Assembly: GCF_003816055.1 (NCBI RefSeq)
Contig: NZ_CP033906.1
Coordinates: 62,001-126,000, forward strand
Source: Bacillus sp. FJAT-42376
Lineage (GTDB): Bacteria; Bacillota; Bacilli; Bacillales; Bacillaceae
Direction of reading: 5' to 3'
DNA length: 64,000 bases
The translations under genes were made by a program, and so were the position numbers. Shown here piece after piece: positions 1 to 8,019 of this stretch. The notes beneath the pieces were generated by a model. The model had not been told where the DNA came from and did no database searches. It was given only the letters and a program-made list of their open reading frames with translations. Position 1 is the stretch's first letter. The number at the start of each line of letters is the position of its first letter.

Positions 1-54
1 GAAGTCTTGCAAAATGGTTTGGAGTTCAGAACGCCATACTTCGACTTCCGTCAT
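1..54 (-). CDS. ywlG: YwlG family protein (5' end only)
   Basis: Only the first 18 codons are in the window (MTEVEVWRSELQTILQDF); the gene continues past the left edge. The ATG lies 13 bases upstream of the rpiB stop region and has an AGAGGTG ribosome binding site. The identification rests on position: in B. subtilis ywlG directly follows rpiB (ywlF). The family (TIGR01440/UPF0340) has no settled function. The sequence itself is too short to prove the family. Confidence 0.6.
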   Translation of the reverse strand, partial: MTEVEVWRSELQTILQDF

Positions 55-67
55 TTTGGTTCACCTC

Positions 68-511
68 TTATTCTTGATTTTCGTATTCGGCAATTTTGCC
101 GAGCCGGTTCGCATGTCTTCCGCCTTCGAATTGGGATTCAAGCCATGTTTTGGCGATATCGCGCGCCAGTCCCGGTCCAATGACGCGCTCACCCATTGCA
201 AGAACGTTGCTGTCATTATGCTCTCTCGTCAATCTTGCACTGTACACGTCATGGACGAGTGCGCAGCGGATGCCTTTTACCTTGTTTGCCGAAATGCTCA
301 TCCCGATTCCGGTTCCGCAAATAAGGATGCCCCGGTCCGCTTCCCCGGATGCCACTTTTTCCGCGACCGGAACAGCATAATCCGGATAGTCCACTGACTG
401 GCTGCATTCGCAGCCGAAGTCCTCATATTCAATGCCCATTTCGTCCATTAATGATTTAATTTCCTCACGGATGTTCATTCCGCCATGATCTGACGCGATC
501 GCTACTCTCAT
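68..511 (-). CDS. rpiB: Ribose-5-phosphate isomerase B
   Basis: Interconverts ribose 5-phosphate and ribulose 5-phosphate in the pentose phosphate pathway (RpiB/LacAB family, cytosolic). The 147-residue length is normal. The N-terminus MRVAIASDHGG carries the family Asp-His pair near residues 8-9, and the CGTGIGMSISANK segment near residues 65-77 holds the usual catalytic cysteine and phosphate-binding loop. It sits between ywlE and ywlG as in B. subtilis (ywlF), 16 bases after ywlE, so it is probably co-transcribed. The ATG has a GGGAGG ribosome binding site. Confidence 0.95.
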   Translation of the reverse strand: MRVAIASDHGGMNIREEIKSLMDEMGIEYEDFGCECSQSVDYPDYAVPVAEKVASGEADRGILICGTGIGMSISANKVKGIRCALVHDVYSARLTREHNDSNVLAMGERVIGPGLARDIAKTWLESQFEGGRHANRLGKIAEYENQE

Positions 512-527
512 TGTTCTTGCCTCCCAA

Positions 528-980
528 TCAGCTTGTTTGTTCGATTTTTTCCAGCAGAAGCTTTAGCATGCCTTCCAGGTCATCTCTTGTTGCTCTGTAT
601 ATTTCTGCGGGGCCGCCATAAGGATCCAGCACATCTCTTTTTTCAGAGAGACCGTGAACGTATTCGGACAGGGTCCATATTTTCTCCTTTGCTTCCGGAA
701 ACCTTTCCAGCATCAGCTGTTTATGGCTTTCTGTCATTGTTAAAATATGAGTGGCCCAATCCACCTTTTCCCCGTTCAGAAGACTTGAGCGATGGTTGAA
801 GGCAATCCCTTTTTCTAATAGTACATCCTTGGCGTAGGGCGATGCATCACTGCCATCCATGGCAAACACTCCGGCTGATTTTACTTTTGTTTGATCGGAA
901 CGTTTCATAAACTGCAGGAGCGCCTCAGCCATCGGGCTCCTGCATGTATTGCCTGTACAAACAAAAAGGACATTCGACAC
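528..980 (-). CDS. ywlE: Protein-arginine phosphatase YwlE (LMW-PTP fold)
   Basis: Low-molecular-weight phosphatase of the YwlE type, which in Bacillus removes phosphate from arginine residues marked by the McsB kinase, opposing ClpCP targeting. The C(X)5R signature VCTGNTCRSPMAEALL lies at the N-terminus, and the general-acid DPYGG loop near residue 120 is present. I place the start at the GTG at 980 (MSNVLFVCTGN), because AGAGGAG is eight bases upstream of it but abuts the earlier GTG at 989. Length is about 150 residues. Threonine after the catalytic cysteine (CTGNTC) is the residue associated with arginine over tyrosine specificity in this family. Confidence 0.92.
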   Translation of the reverse strand: MSNVLFVCTGNTCRSPMAEALLQFMKRSDQTKVKSAGVFAMDGSDASPYAKDVLLEKGIAFNHRSSLLNGEKVDWATHILTMTESHKQLMLERFPEAKEKIWTLSEYVHGLSEKRDVLDPYGGPAEIYRATRDDLEGMLKLLLEKIEQTS

Positions 981-1096
981 TGCTTCCACTCCTCTTTTTC
1001 ATCGAATCTATTCACACCGTCATTTTTAAACGGGCATTTTGGTAATTACTATCTATATTGTACTACTAACCGGACGGCTCACCAAGCCGGGAAAAC

Positions 1097-1126
1097 AAAA
1101 AACGGGCCTTCGGCAGGTCCCGTTTT
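1097..1126 (-). terminator. Rho-independent terminator after mntP
   Basis: On the minus strand a stem of AAAACGGG..CCT against AGG.CCCGTTTT is followed by a T-run, immediately downstream of the mntP stop codon. Confidence 0.7.
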
Positions 1127-1127
1127 C

Positions 1128-1688
1128 TCACAGAGGAAGCAAAAGCTTCATTCCAAAACCGAGCAGGATGATTCCCCCCAGAATTTCACTGTAATTCCCT
1201 AGCCAGCCCTGCACCCGTTTACCGATTATAAGGCCAAGCCACGTCAGCACCATGCTGACGAACCCGAACATGAAAATGGCAAGCATCGTTCTTGCCCCAT
1301 AAATTCCGAGAGTAAGTCCGACCGAAAAGCTATCCAGGCTTACGCTCAATGCAAAGAGCAGCAAGCCGAAGCCAACGGGGGTAATCAGAGGGGCATCTTC
1401 TTTTTTAAAGGAGGAGGCAATCATTTGCAATCCGAGAAGGATCAGCAGTCCTCCGCCGGCATAAGCCGCGATGGTTCCTAATTTATCTGAAAGCAGCCTT
1501 CCAAGTCCCATACCGGCAAGGGGCATAGCAATATGGAACAGGCCGATGACCAGTCCAATGTAGAAAATCTGCCTCAATCTCAGCGCAATCATTCCCATCC
1601 CCAGACCGACTGAGAAGGCATCCATCCCTAAAGCAAAGGCCATCATAAAAAGCGTTAGAATTTCCCCGATTACTGCTTCTATACTCAT
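1128..1688 (-). CDS. mntP: Manganese efflux pump MntP
   Basis: Small integral membrane protein of the MntP/YebN family that exports Mn(II). About six hydrophobic segments make up nearly the whole 186 residues. Two family motifs with membrane aspartates are visible, [14 protein letters not shown] near residue 20 and [12 protein letters not shown] near residue 113. The reading frame extends upstream to 1733, but the ATG at 1688 ([10 protein letters not shown]) has a GAGGAGGG ribosome binding site and matches family N-termini. Same place as B. subtilis ywlD. No yybP-ykoY manganese riboswitch is visible in the 60-base gap to ywlC. Confidence 0.92.
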   Translation of the reverse strand: MSIEAVIGEILTLFMMAFALGMDAFSVGLGMGMIALRLRQIFYIGLVIGLFHIAMPLAGMGLGRLLSDKLGTIAAYAGGGLLILLGLQMIASSFKKEDAPLITPVGFGLLLFALSVSLDSFSVGLTLGIYGARTMLAIFMFGFVSMVLTWLGLIIGKRVQGWLGNYSEILGGIILLGFGMKLLLPL

Positions 1689-1749
1689 GTATTCCCTCCT
1701 CGGACACGCCTGTTTCAGCATATGTTTGTCCAAAGAGGGTTAGAACGGA

Positions 1750-2796
1750 TTATTCTTCGATTACCCGGTGTCCGGCCGCCTTCATCAGGCGGTTCATAAT
1801 CGCAAGCCCGACCCCTTCTGAGGGGAACGCTTCACTGTAAATGACATCCAGCTCTTCATTTTCGTTAAACTGGCGGAGTACTCCGTATAGATTGGATGCT
1901 ACTGTTTCAAGTTGCCCGAGACTTCCGCAGGCAATGACTTCGTCTGCATGGAGGGCTTCTTTATGCTCTTCCACAGTGAGAATGCCCGTTTTTTTCCCGG
2001 CTGCCCTTGCTTCGTCAGCGATTCGCTGCAAGAATTCAAGGGACCCTTCCACAATGGTGAGGGGGGCATTCGGAGCGTAATGCGTATATTTCATACCCGG
2101 TGAGATGGGTGCCTGCGTCTCATCAGCGAGAGCCTGATCCATATGAACGGTACCGATAACCGCTTCGAGCTGCTCTTTTGTGACACCCCCCGGTCTTAAA
2201 ATGACGGGAATCGGTTTTGTGCAATCCAAAACGGTGGATTCCACCCCAACCCCGGTCGGCCCTCCATCCACAATACCCGCTATTCTTCCGTTCAAATCCC
2301 TTGCGACGTGCTCCGCCTTCGTCGGGCTCGGTTTTCCTGACAGGTTGGCACTCGGGGCTGCAATCGGCACTCCAGCCTGCTGGATAAGAGCAAGTGCAAT
2401 CGGATGGTCAGGGAACCGGATAGCTACTGTGGATAAACCGGCTGTAACGAGCGGAGAGAGCTTCCCTTCCTTTACCGGCAAAATGACGGTTAGGGCACCC
2501 GGCCAAAACATGCTCATTAATTTCATCGCATAGGCAGGCACGTTATCGACAAGCCCGATTGCCTGTTTATGACTGGCGACGTGGACAATGAGCGGATTAT
2601 CGCCCGGCCTTCCTTTTGCTTCATATATTTTTTTCACCGCTTCACTCGAACCGGCATTGGCACCAAGACCATAAACGGTTTCAGTCGGAAAAGCGATGGC
2701 TTCGTTATCTGCGAGAAGGGCAGCTGCTTGTGTGATTTGTGGATAACCTTTGGATAAATCCGCGGTCTTATCCACAGTCCAGTGAATCGTATTCAT
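1750..2796 (-). CDS. ywlC: Threonylcarbamoyl-AMP synthase
   Basis: Makes L-threonylcarbamoyl-adenylate from threonine, bicarbonate and ATP, the first step of t6A tRNA modification (TsaC/Sua5 family). At 348 residues it is the long Sua5 form: an N-terminal YrdC domain (AIAFPTETVYGLGANA near residue 33, then SANLSGKPSPT) plus a C-terminal Sua5 domain starting after the linker SPGMKYTHYAP. The start ATG has AAGGAG upstream. Its first codons contain three of the DnaA boxes described separately. Equivalent to B. subtilis ywlC. Confidence 0.93.
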   Translation of the reverse strand: MNTIHWTVDKTADLSKGYPQITQAAALLADNEAIAFPTETVYGLGANAGSSEAVKKIYEAKGRPGDNPLIVHVASHKQAIGLVDNVPAYAMKLMSMFWPGALTVILPVKEGKLSPLVTAGLSTVAIRFPDHPIALALIQQAGVPIAAPSANLSGKPSPTKAEHVARDLNGRIAGIVDGGPTGVGVESTVLDCTKPIPVILRPGGVTKEQLEAVIGTVHMDQALADETQAPISPGMKYTHYAPNAPLTIVEGSLEFLQRIADEARAAGKKTGILTVEEHKEALHADEVIACGSLGQLETVASNLYGVLRQFNENEELDVIYSEAFPSEGVGLAIMNRLMKAAGHRVIEE

Positions 2797-2946
2797 TCTT
2801 ATCTGACTCCTTACTTTCCTTTACTATCCTGCTTTTTCAACTAGTTTACCACCCGAACTCCATAAGTAAAAGCCGCGGAACCCCAACAAGCTTTATCCAC
2901 AAATTGTGGATAAAGCTATCTTTTCAGTGGATAACTATGTTGATAA
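2738..2946. promoter_or_regulatory. DnaA-box cluster at ywlC/ywlB
   Basis: Seven 9-mers match TTATCCACA or its complement with at most one mismatch. Perfect matches are at 2738-2746, 2768-2776, 2893-2901 and 2905-2913. Single-mismatch sites are at 2749-2757, 2926-2934 and 2938-2946. Boxes 2893 and 2905 form an inverted pair three bases apart. The cluster straddles the ywlC 5' end and the gap before ywlB. From memory, ywlC is among the stable DnaA-binding regions reported for B. subtilis, so this looks like a conserved extra-origin DnaA cluster. Confidence 0.85.
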
Positions 2947-2978
2947 AGTATTTAGACCTATGTGTCGCACTGATTTTT

Positions 2979-3422
2979 TCAGGTATTCTTAACCATTATG
3001 GCCGCTCCTGCTGCCTGAAGGGAGGCCTGAATATGGCTGGATTCAGCCATCTCTTTCGGCAAATCGGTCTTTGATGCCCGTTTAAACCCGATGACTCTCA
3101 AAAAATCAATCGAACCTTGTCCACCTGCTACGAGATAGTAGTTTTTTAGTTTCTTCTTCCTCCCTACTTCATGAATGCTCTGAAAGAGAGAAAGAATGTA
3201 AGCCTGGTCCAGCTTGTCCGATACAACAAGTGTTCGAAGCAGCCCGTTTTCTCCGAATACCTCAAGCCCGATGCAGGCTGCCACTCTTTGATCAGCGTCC
3301 GTCATCATCACGAATTGATCAATTGTTTCTTCAATCCCTGCTGCGTTGGAGCCGGCCGCTTCCACAAACTCTATTAAACTTCTGCTGTCCGCAGGTTCTG
3401 CTAATTTCAATTGATAAAACAT
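2979..3422 (-). CDS. ywlB: GNAT-like N-acetyltransferase YwlB
   Basis: Predicted acetyltransferase of about 147 residues. The start is placed at the ATG at 3422 (MFYQLKLAEP), preceded by a GGGGTGG site; the longer frame to 3542 would run through the spoIIR terminator. The C-terminal half shows the GNAT pattern: LRTLVVSDK, a helix, then YYLVAGGQGSIDFLRVIGFKRA. Substrate is unknown. The neighbour order ywlC-ywlB-spoIIR matches B. subtilis, except that ywlA, found there between ywlB and spoIIR, is absent. Confidence 0.8.
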   Translation of the reverse strand: MFYQLKLAEPADSRSLIEFVEAAGSNAAGIEETIDQFVMMTDADQRVAACIGLEVFGENGLLRTLVVSDKLDQAYILSLFQSIHEVGRKKKLKNYYLVAGGQGSIDFLRVIGFKRASKTDLPKEMAESSHIQASLQAAGAAIMVKNT

Positions 3423-3494
3423 CGTTCCACCCCATTGTTCATTCTTACTGTCAATGTATGCGGAAACGCGGTTTTTATGATGCGAACGAAGGAT

Positions 3495-3524
3495 AAAAAA
3501 AGACTGTTCTCTATGAAAACAGCC
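3495..3524 (-). terminator. Terminator built into the spoIIR 3' end
   Basis: Ten-base-pair stem (3515-3524 with 3502-3511, two G-U pairs) and a three-base loop, followed on the minus strand by seven T residues (3495-3501). The spoIIR stop codon TAG (3511-3513) lies at the loop edge, so the last codons form one arm. Confidence 0.8.
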
Positions 3525-4176
3525 CGCTGAACCATTCTGCAAGGAAGAATTTCACTTCGACTTCCTCTTTCTTGTTCTGACCGGAAGCTACCTTTTCTGA
3601 TTTTTCGACTGCTTTTACTTCCTGTTTCACTTCTTTGTTTTGCGCTTCCACTGCTTGTCCTGTTGAGAAATCAAGGAAGCAGAGCGGAGGGAACAGCACG
3701 CACCACCAATTCGCTCCTTCACCGTTGCCAAGCGTAATGAGGATGGCTTCATAATCTCCAGCGGGGTAAATAAAATCGCCGTAAAGCTTTGTCGGGAAAC
3801 GGACACTCGTGCCATACTCGACTTTGATGCTTTGGTTCATGCCTTCTTTTTTCATCGTTTCCTTCGCAATTTTATTGATCTCTCCAAGCTCCGAGCGAAT
3901 CAGGGCTCTTGCTTTTTCAATGGAATCAATATCCTTCACCCACTGGGTGATTTGTTTATTTACTTGATCGCGGATTTTCAGTTTAACTGCCTGATCCTCA
4001 GGTGCGTCGCTGTTTGCCAGAATTCTCAGCCTGATGGCTTCCTCCGGTATTACCTTTGGCCCGTTTTGTTCTTCCGCTGAAGCCTGCTGTGCTCCAAGCG
4101 GCTGACTGTACGTATTTAAAAGCGCTCCCGCTGTAATGATCAATAAATATATGATTGCTAATGTTTGTTTTTTCAT
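3511..4176 (-). CDS. spoIIR: Stage II sporulation protein R
   Basis: Forespore-made secreted signal that activates the SpoIIGA protease in the septum, which then processes pro-sigma-E in the mother cell. The 221-residue protein has a Lys-Lys start and a hydrophobic segment (LAIIYLLIITAGALL, residues 6-20) fitting an export signal. It has the family core EAIRLRILANSD near residue 47 and the cysteine pair in WWCVLFPPLCFLDF. The charged C-terminal stretch is variable in the family. It stands alone between its own terminator and a sigma-F promoter about 50 bases upstream. Confidence 0.93.
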   Translation of the reverse strand: MKKQTLAIIYLLIITAGALLNTYSQPLGAQQASAEEQNGPKVIPEEAIRLRILANSDAPEDQAVKLKIRDQVNKQITQWVKDIDSIEKARALIRSELGEINKIAKETMKKEGMNQSIKVEYGTSVRFPTKLYGDFIYPAGDYEAILITLGNGEGANWWCVLFPPLCFLDFSTGQAVEAQNKEVKQEVKAVEKSEKVASGQNKKEEVEVKFFLAEWFSGLFS

Positions 4177-4204
4177 TTTCCCTCAACCATCCCTTCTCTA
4201 GCAA

Positions 4205-4234
4205 CAGTATGGCCGGGGGGTGTGAAAAATAAAC
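4205..4234 (-). promoter_or_regulatory. Sigma-F promoter of spoIIR
   Basis: On the minus strand GTTTA (4230-4234) is followed after 15 bases by GGCCATACTG (4205-4214). The latter fits the sigma-F -10 consensus GGNNANAHTR at every position, and the -35 differs from GYATA at one. spoIIR is a sigma-F gene in B. subtilis. Confidence 0.75.
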
Positions 4235-4257
4235 ACGCAAAATCAAAATCTATGAGT

Positions 4258-4884
4258 CTATATTTTTACATTCGAACGAATCTGTTTGAACAGCTCCTCA
4301 TAATAAGAGGACTGATGAGGGACGAAGGCTGATAAATCAACGGAATCCGCCAGCGGTATCCTCTCCCCGTTCTCTGTTTCCCGAAAGCCGGTAACTTGAA
4401 GGGTTTTTCGTTTTCCTGCTGCCAGTTCCTCAAACTCTCTGAAATCCGCCTTCACCACTCCTGCAACCTCTTCCTTTTGTAGAGAAAACCCTTCAATCGG
4501 GGATTCCCGATGGTAGAGATAGACACGGGCAAGCTCACGGTCGATGATGTCCCCATGGCTGCCTGTCCAGGGAATGGTACCGAGAGACACTAGTTCGCTG
4601 AACAGGATGCTTAAACCCAGTTCCTCTTCCAATTCCCGGACCCCGTCTGCTGCTGTCTCATCCGCCAGCAGATGGCCGGCTGCCGTTATGTCGAACAGGG
4701 AGGGATAGTCTTTCTTCAACGGGCTCCTCAGCTGAAAATAAAGATACATCCTGTCCAGATGGCGTTCCGTCATCCAGCAGTGAAAAGTTTCATGCCAAAA
4801 GCCTTGCCGGTGAACCTCTTTCCGTTCAGCCGTCCCAAGACAGCGGCCATTTTCATCAAAAACCTTCAAAAGCTCTGTTTCCAT
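4258..4884 (-). CDS. NUDIX hydrolase
   Basis: 208-residue protein of the NUDIX superfamily, similar in layout to the isopentenyl-diphosphate-isomerase-like subgroup (HRQGFWHETFHCWM near the start, then SLFDITAAGHLL). The Nudix box reads GHLLADETAADGVRELEEEL. The gap between the first Glu and the RE pair is one residue shorter than in the canonical Gx5Ex7REUxEExGU pattern, but the REL-EEELG metal-binding core is intact. Substrate cannot be named. It lies 16 bases from prmC on the same strand. Confidence 0.8.
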   Translation of the reverse strand: METELLKVFDENGRCLGTAERKEVHRQGFWHETFHCWMTERHLDRMYLYFQLRSPLKKDYPSLFDITAAGHLLADETAADGVRELEEELGLSILFSELVSLGTIPWTGSHGDIIDRELARVYLYHRESPIEGFSLQKEEVAGVVKADFREFEELAAGKRKTLQVTGFRETENGERIPLADSVDLSAFVPHQSSYYEELFKQIRSNVKI

Positions 4885-4899
4885 TTCGAAAGCGCCCCT

Positions 4900-5745
4900 T
4901 TATCGTTCAGCAAACACCATCCGGTCCTTGCCGTTTATATCAAACACCACTTCCACCTTGGCTTCAGGAAATGCCTTTTTCAGCAGACCGGCAACGTCTT
5001 CACCCTGCCCTGCCCCGATTTCAAATGCGGCAATGCCCGGCTTCTTCAACAGAGCCGGCATCCCGCTGCACAGCCTGCGGTAGAAATCCAACCCGTCTTT
5101 CCCTCCTGCGAGCGCTCTGTGCGGTTCATGGTCTTTTACGATTTCAGACAGCGTCAGAACCTCTTCATCCGGAATGTAAGGAGGATTGGAAACGATGATG
5201 TCAAAGGTCCGCCCTTCGAGAGGTTCATACAGATCTCCCTGGATAAAACAGACCTTCGCGCCGTTCCGTTCCGCATTCCGGCCCGCAACGTCCAGGGATT
5301 CCTGCGCAATGTCCGTACCGGTTGCAGCAAGTTCCGCGACCTCAAGAGCAAGAGTAATCGCAATTGCCCCGGAGCCCGTCCCAATGTCGGCTGCAGTCAG
5401 CGGCTGATCCGGCAAATGGGACTGAATTCTGCTCTTCAGTCCTTCAATTAATTCTTCTGTTTCCGGTCTCGGAATGAGCACTTCTTTATTGACTTCAAAT
5501 TTTCGGCCGTAAAACTCTTCATATCCGGTCAGGTGCTGTACCGGAACCCCGTCCGCATGTTTTTTCACATCGGCACGGAACGCCTCCAGTGCCTCTAAGC
5601 TGATTTCCATCCGAAAATTGGCTAAAAGCGCGGACCTGTTCATATTTAAATGGTGTCTCAGAAGCCATTCTCCTGCGTTTTCATCTCTTCCCGCATCAGT
5701 TAAAAAAAGAGAAGCCCATTTCAGGGCTTCGAATACAGTTGTCAT
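4900..5745 (-). CDS. prmC: Release factor glutamine methyltransferase PrmC
   Basis: Methylates the GGQ glutamine of release factors using S-adenosylmethionine. The SAM-binding loop ADIGTGSGAIAITLA lies near residue 118, and the catalytic NPPY motif (VSNPPYIP) near residue 187. The N-terminal helical domain carries LTGYEEFYGR. 281 residues, normal for the family. The start codon lies two bases after the prfA stop, so the enzyme is translated next to its substrate, as in most bacteria. Confidence 0.96.
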   Translation of the reverse strand: MTTVFEALKWASLFLTDAGRDENAGEWLLRHHLNMNRSALLANFRMEISLEALEAFRADVKKHADGVPVQHLTGYEEFYGRKFEVNKEVLIPRPETEELIEGLKSRIQSHLPDQPLTAADIGTGSGAIAITLALEVAELAATGTDIAQESLDVAGRNAERNGAKVCFIQGDLYEPLEGRTFDIIVSNPPYIPDEEVLTLSEIVKDHEPHRALAGGKDGLDFYRRLCSGMPALLKKPGIAAFEIGAGQGEDVAGLLKKAFPEAKVEVVFDINGKDRMVFAER

Positions 5746-5747
5746 CC

Positions 5748-6818
5748 TTAGTTTTCCGCCTGTTCCAGTCTGCTGGACTGATCCTCGACGATCAGGGCAT
5801 TGATGACTTCATCAAGCTTTCCTTCAAGGATCTGATCAAGTTTCTGGATGGTCAGACCGATGCGGTGGTCTGTCACCCGGTTTTGCGGAAAGTTATACGT
5901 ACGGATCCGTTCAGAACGGTCCCCGGAACCGACAGCAAGCTTGCGGTTTTGATCATACTCAGCCTGTGCTTCGCGCTGAAATTTGTCATAAACACGGGCA
6001 CGGAGAACCTTCATGGCTTTTTCTTTGTTTTTAATCTGGGATTTTTCATCCTGACAGCTTACAACGGTCATGGTCGGAAGGTGAGTCAGACGGACGGCAG
6101 ACATCGTTGTATTAACACTTTGTCCACCCGGTCCGCTGGAAGCGAAGGTATCCACACGGATGTCCTTATCGTGAATTTCCACTTCCACTTCTTCTGCCTC
6201 AGGCAGGCAGGCGACTGTCGCAGTGGACGTGTGAATCCGGCCGCCGGACTCGGTTTCAGGTACACGCTGTACGCGGTGGGCTCCGTTTTCAAACTTCATT
6301 TTGGAATAGGCACCTTTGCCGTTCAGCATAAAGATAATTTCTTTATAGCCGCCGACACCCGATGAGCTTGCTTCCATTACTTCGGTTTTCCAGCCTTGGG
6401 CCTCCGCATATTTGCTGTACATTCTGTATAGATCGGCAGCAAACAAAGCCGCTTCATCACCGCCTGCTGCTCCGCGGATTTCCATGATGACGTTTTTGTT
6501 ATCATTTGGATCCTTTGGAACAAGGAGAAGCTTCAATTTATCATTTAAGGATACTTCCTGCTCCTGCAGCTCAGATAGCTCTTCCTTTACCATTTCGCGC
6601 ATATCGCCATCAAGCTTTTCGTCAAGCATCGCCTTTGCGTCTGCGATTTGCTCTCTTACTGCTTTATATTCTCTGTATGCTTCCACTGTATCAGACAGAT
6701 CAGATTGTTCTTTTGAATATTCTCTCAGCTTATTGGTATCACTGATAATATCAGGATCCATCAATAGCTGATTTAATTTTTCATAACGCTCTTCAACCGC
6801 TTGCAAACGATCTAACAC
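5748..6818 (-). CDS. prfA: Peptide chain release factor 1
   Basis: Recognises UAA and UAG stop codons and triggers peptide release on the ribosome. The GGQ loop ([12 protein letters not shown]) lies near residue 230, followed by the usual [15 protein letters not shown] take the GTG at 6818 ([19 protein letters not shown]) as start: AGAGG is eight bases upstream, and B. subtilis RF1 also begins MLDRL. The alternative GTG at 6827 overlaps the ribosome binding site. The 356-residue length is typical. Confidence 0.96.
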   Translation of the reverse strand: MLDRLQAVEERYEKLNQLLMDPDIISDTNKLREYSKEQSDLSDTVEAYREYKAVREQIADAKAMLDEKLDGDMREMVKEELSELQEQEVSLNDKLKLLLVPKDPNDNKNVIMEIRGAAGGDEAALFAADLYRMYSKYAEAQGWKTEVMEASSSGVGGYKEIIFMLNGKGAYSKMKFENGAHRVQRVPETESGGRIHTSTATVACLPEAEEVEVEIHDKDIRVDTFASSGPGGQSVNTTMSAVRLTHLPTMTVVSCQDEKSQIKNKEKAMKVLRARVYDKFQREAQAEYDQNRKLAVGSGDRSERIRTYNFPQNRVTDHRIGLTIQKLDQILEGKLDEVINALIVEDQSSRLEQAEN

Positions 6819-6986
6819 GTTCTTCACCTCTGGAGTTTACTGGCTGACCTTTCAGCCGGTCTATTTCTGTCCCGCTTTAGCGGTTTCACTTCATCCATAA
6901 CATTCTAATTATAGTATAGGACAGGAAAACAATCAAAAGCAATTTGCCATTTTAAAAAGCAGTCAGAAGGTTTTCCGAATAAACCG

Positions 6987-7048
6987 TTGCACGATGTAAC
7001 AAATACTGGTATTATATCGCCATGCGATATATATCGTTAGTCGATATA
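6987..7048 (+). promoter_or_regulatory. padR promoter with two overlapping operator-like dyads
   Basis: TTGCAC (6987-6992) and TATTAT (7010-7015) are separated by 17 bases. Two dyads of the form TATATCG-N5-CGATATA follow, at 7013-7031 and 7030-7048, with centres 17 bases apart. The first covers the -10 box. They are strong candidates for PadR autoregulatory operators; binding is inferred. Confidence 0.75.
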
Positions 7049-7078
7049 TATTCCTGAACGCGAAAAGGAGGAAATCCG

Positions 7079-7438
7079 ATGACCGTGAAGAAAGCAGAAA
7101 GCTTTTTGCCTCTTACTCATACAACGTATTTTATTCTGCTCGCTTTATTCAGCCCCTTGCATGGCTATGGCATCATGAAAGCTGTAGAAGAAATGAGCGA
7201 AGGAACCGTTAAGCTCGGCCCGGGTACCCTTTACGGGGCATTAGGCAAATTAGAAAAACAGCAATTGATTGAAAAATACGGAAATTCCCTTTTAGACCAA
7301 AAAAAGAACTATCGTTTAACGAAGCTTGGGAAAGAAACGGTCCGGCTCGAGTATATCCGTTTAGAAACAGTCACAAGAATCAGCCGGAAGGTTTTAAACA
7401 GTCTCGAAGGAGTGGATTATGATGAAAAAAGTCTTTAA
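7079..7438 (+). CDS. PadR family transcriptional regulator
   Basis: 119-residue winged-helix repressor of the PadR type. The family core is clear: LTHTTYFILLALFSPLHGYGIMKAV, then VKLGPGTLYGALGKLEKQQLIEK (recognition helix and wing) and YRLTKLGKE. PadR proteins usually repress their own operon in response to a ligand or membrane stress. An AAGGAGG site precedes the ATG, and two dyads cover the promoter. The 3' end overlaps the next gene by 20 bases, so the two are translationally linked. Confidence 0.92.
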   Translation: MTVKKAESFLPLTHTTYFILLALFSPLHGYGIMKAVEEMSEGTVKLGPGTLYGALGKLEKQQLIEKYGNSLLDQKKNYRLTKLGKETVRLEYIRLETVTRISRKVLNSLEGVDYDEKSL

Positions 7439-7946
7439 ACTTTATTTTGCCTGGGCCGATGATGCTGAAGCAAAATGGCTGACCAGCATGTCAAAAAAGG
7501 GATGGGGCTTGAAAAGCTATAAATGGGGCCTGTACACGTTCGAAAAAATCACACCTGCGAACTACATATACAGGCTTGACTATCAGGCTTCCTTAAAAGA
7601 TGATCGGGAGGAATACTATTCGATTTTTCATGAAGCAGGTTGGGAACATGCGGCTGAGTTCAATGGATGGCAGTATTTTCGCAGACCGGCAGAGGATCAT
7701 GCTGAAACACCCGACATCTATTCTGATCTTCCCTCCAAAGTCCAAAAATACCATTCCCTTTCGCTGCTTATTTTCCTTCTCACTTTACCAGCCCTGGGAA
7801 TCTTTTTATCCATCATCCTTCCTTCTGATTATGGCAGTGTGAACGCCGTGAAATGGATTTTTCCTTTATGTCTTGCCTTTAACTTGATTGCCATCGGATG
7901 TTTGCAGCTGAAAAGAAGAAGTTTGATGAAAAACCCCCTGTCTTGA
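7419..7946 (+). CDS. DUF2812 membrane protein paired with PadR
   Basis: 175-residue protein with an N-terminal DUF2812 domain (KLYFAWADDAEAKWLTSMSKKGWGLKSY ... YRLDYQ) followed by two hydrophobic segments (about 110-130 and 143-160) and a basic tail KRRSL. PadR-DUF2812 pairs are common in Firmicutes, and the membrane protein is thought to be the regulated product, but its job is unknown. The gene starts inside the padR 3' end. Confidence 0.8.
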   Translation: MMKKVFKLYFAWADDAEAKWLTSMSKKGWGLKSYKWGLYTFEKITPANYIYRLDYQASLKDDREEYYSIFHEAGWEHAAEFNGWQYFRRPAEDHAETPDIYSDLPSKVQKYHSLSLLIFLLTLPALGIFLSIILPSDYGSVNAVKWIFPLCLAFNLIAIGCLQLKRRSLMKNPLS

Positions 7947-8019
7947 TGGCTTTCACCGCTGTACACAAAGGACGGCACGCATCAGTCTATAAACACAAAA
8001 GCAAAGGAGAGGTTCATGA

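Noticed and set aside
1689..1749. Manganese riboswitch for mntP
   Set aside because: The 61-base gap is too short and has none of the yybP-ykoY conserved bases.
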